Assembly (NCBI GenBank): GCA_020086605.1
Contig: JACBWW010000016.1
Span: 14,549,408 to 14,613,407 of the forward strand
Length of the DNA stretch: 64,000 nt
Reading direction: 5' to 3'
DNA from: Lanius collurio
Taxonomy: Eukaryota > Chordata > Aves > Passeriformes > Laniidae
Positions within the stretch are counted from its first letter, which is position 1. Each line of letters starts with the position of its first letter. Below, piece by piece: positions 63,176-64,000 of the stretch. Position numbers and translations under genes: made by a program. Under the pieces are notes generated by a model, which was not told the DNA's origin, did no database searches, and worked only from the letters and a program-made list of their open reading frames with translations.

Positions 63176-64000
63176 GTAACATGTAAAACACTTTGAGAAG
63201 TAGTCCCTTGTCTTTTTTTTTTTTTTTTTTAATATCAGTAAAGAAAATTCAATGTATTTTCGGTAATCACCTCGTCTTAAAAATGTAACAGCGGGGCCTG
63301 CATTTCACCAATAACAGTGTAACTCTTACACTGGTTCTCAAATACAGAATGTTAAATGTGCCCAAAAGCCCATGGCAAAGTTGCCAGACCTAACTGTTGA
63401 TTAGATTTTGACAGTTCACATTTAGTTCTATACAGCAAGTGTAGTGACACCAGCTGTGCTCAGACTGAGTTACACCAGAGTGCTGAAGTTCCTGCACCTC
63501 AGTACTGTAGAATGAGCAGACATGTATTTACATCACAGATAGAAGAATTAGTTTTGTACTGGGGCTGAGATCCACAGAAGGACGCAGATGAGGAGGCACC
63601 AAATATTTTTGCATCTGACTTGCTGGAATTTTTCCCCCAAAATTAATTTTCTCCATTTTGACCAAAAGTTAAAAATGGTGATATTCTGTGTTTACAGTAT
63701 TTTAATTTCTTTTATTTCAGTTGTGTGCTTTCAGATAAAAGTATGATTAAGTACTTCAGTATACAGGATTAGCTCATTTCTAATCATACCTATATTTCTC
63801 CACACTCAAAAAATAGGCATGCTTAATTATTTCATTAATGGGGACCTACTTTCTGTATGCTATCTGTGGATAACATCGCTGGCATTGTTAAGAATGAGCT
63901 TAGCTGCAGCAGGAAGCAAACTACTGAAGTTCTTTCTATCACAATTTTTGCAAGATTTTCTGTGTATGTTTAAAGAAGGGTAATTGTTTTTCTCTGAAAA
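63176..64000 (+). other. ZZZ3: ZZZ3 intron (partial, right edge)
   Basis: It starts with donor gtaaca and contains an 18-T run at 63213-63230. The next ZZZ3 exon, expected to continue the SANT domain, was looked for and not found, so it lies beyond the window. Confidence 0.85.
63213..63230 (+). repeat. Poly(T) run (18 T)
   Basis: A simple homopolymer 38 bases into the last visible ZZZ3 intron. Confidence 0.9.

Noticed and set aside
1..64000. CRISPR arrays, operons, bacterial or phage genes, endogenous viral genes
   Set aside because: The DNA is vertebrate nuclear sequence. I saw no regularly spaced repeats and no recognisable viral reading frames or paired LTRs.

Overview
The window is vertebrate nuclear DNA, most likely from a bird. 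It holds the 3' end of one widely conserved gene and the 5' two thirds or more of the next, both on the + strand: USP33 (ubiquitin-specific protease 33) and ZZZ3 (ZZ-type zinc finger protein 3, a subunit of the ATAC histone acetyltransferase complex). The same two genes are neighbours in the same relative orientation on human 1p31, so this is conserved synteny. The bird call rests on short introns, several decayed CR1 LINE fragments that include the avian-type 3' tail of ATTCTRTG octamers, no sign of Alu/B1/L1-type elements, and a GC-rich promoter partly lost in an assembly gap. I cannot name the species.

Layout. 1-812 is USP33 intron. 813-8776 carries the last six USP33 coding exons (229 complete residues to the stop), encoding the two DUSP domains behind the catalytic domain. 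8777 to about 9.8 kb is its 3' UTR, with one good poly(A) signal at 9785. About 9.8-19.7 kb is intergenic and mostly featureless, apart from a perfect 22-bp inverted repeat at 11939-11998 and a TA-rich tract. 19690-20053 is a run of N bordered by a CpG island (20054-about 20475), the likely ZZZ3 promoter. 20.5-45.75 kb is non-coding 5' ZZZ3 intron sequence with decayed CR1 copies and one unexplained coding-like frame at 34805-35023. 45753-47314 is the large first coding exon of ZZZ3, a 13.4-kb intron follows, and five more coding exons lie between 60687 and 63175. The window ends inside ZZZ3 just after the first part of its SANT/Myb domain. The ZZ zinc finger lies beyond the right edge.

The two genes act separately: USP33 removes ubiquitin from target proteins in the cytoplasm, and ZZZ3 is a nuclear chromatin reader. 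Nothing in the sequence suggests joint regulation. Exon boundaries were placed by hand from GT/AG sites, reading-frame phase and remembered family sequence. No alignment or search was run. I did not find a clearly new biological system. The best items for follow-up are the unrecognised frame at 34805, the perfect inverted repeat at 11939, and the likely assembly artefact at 59591.
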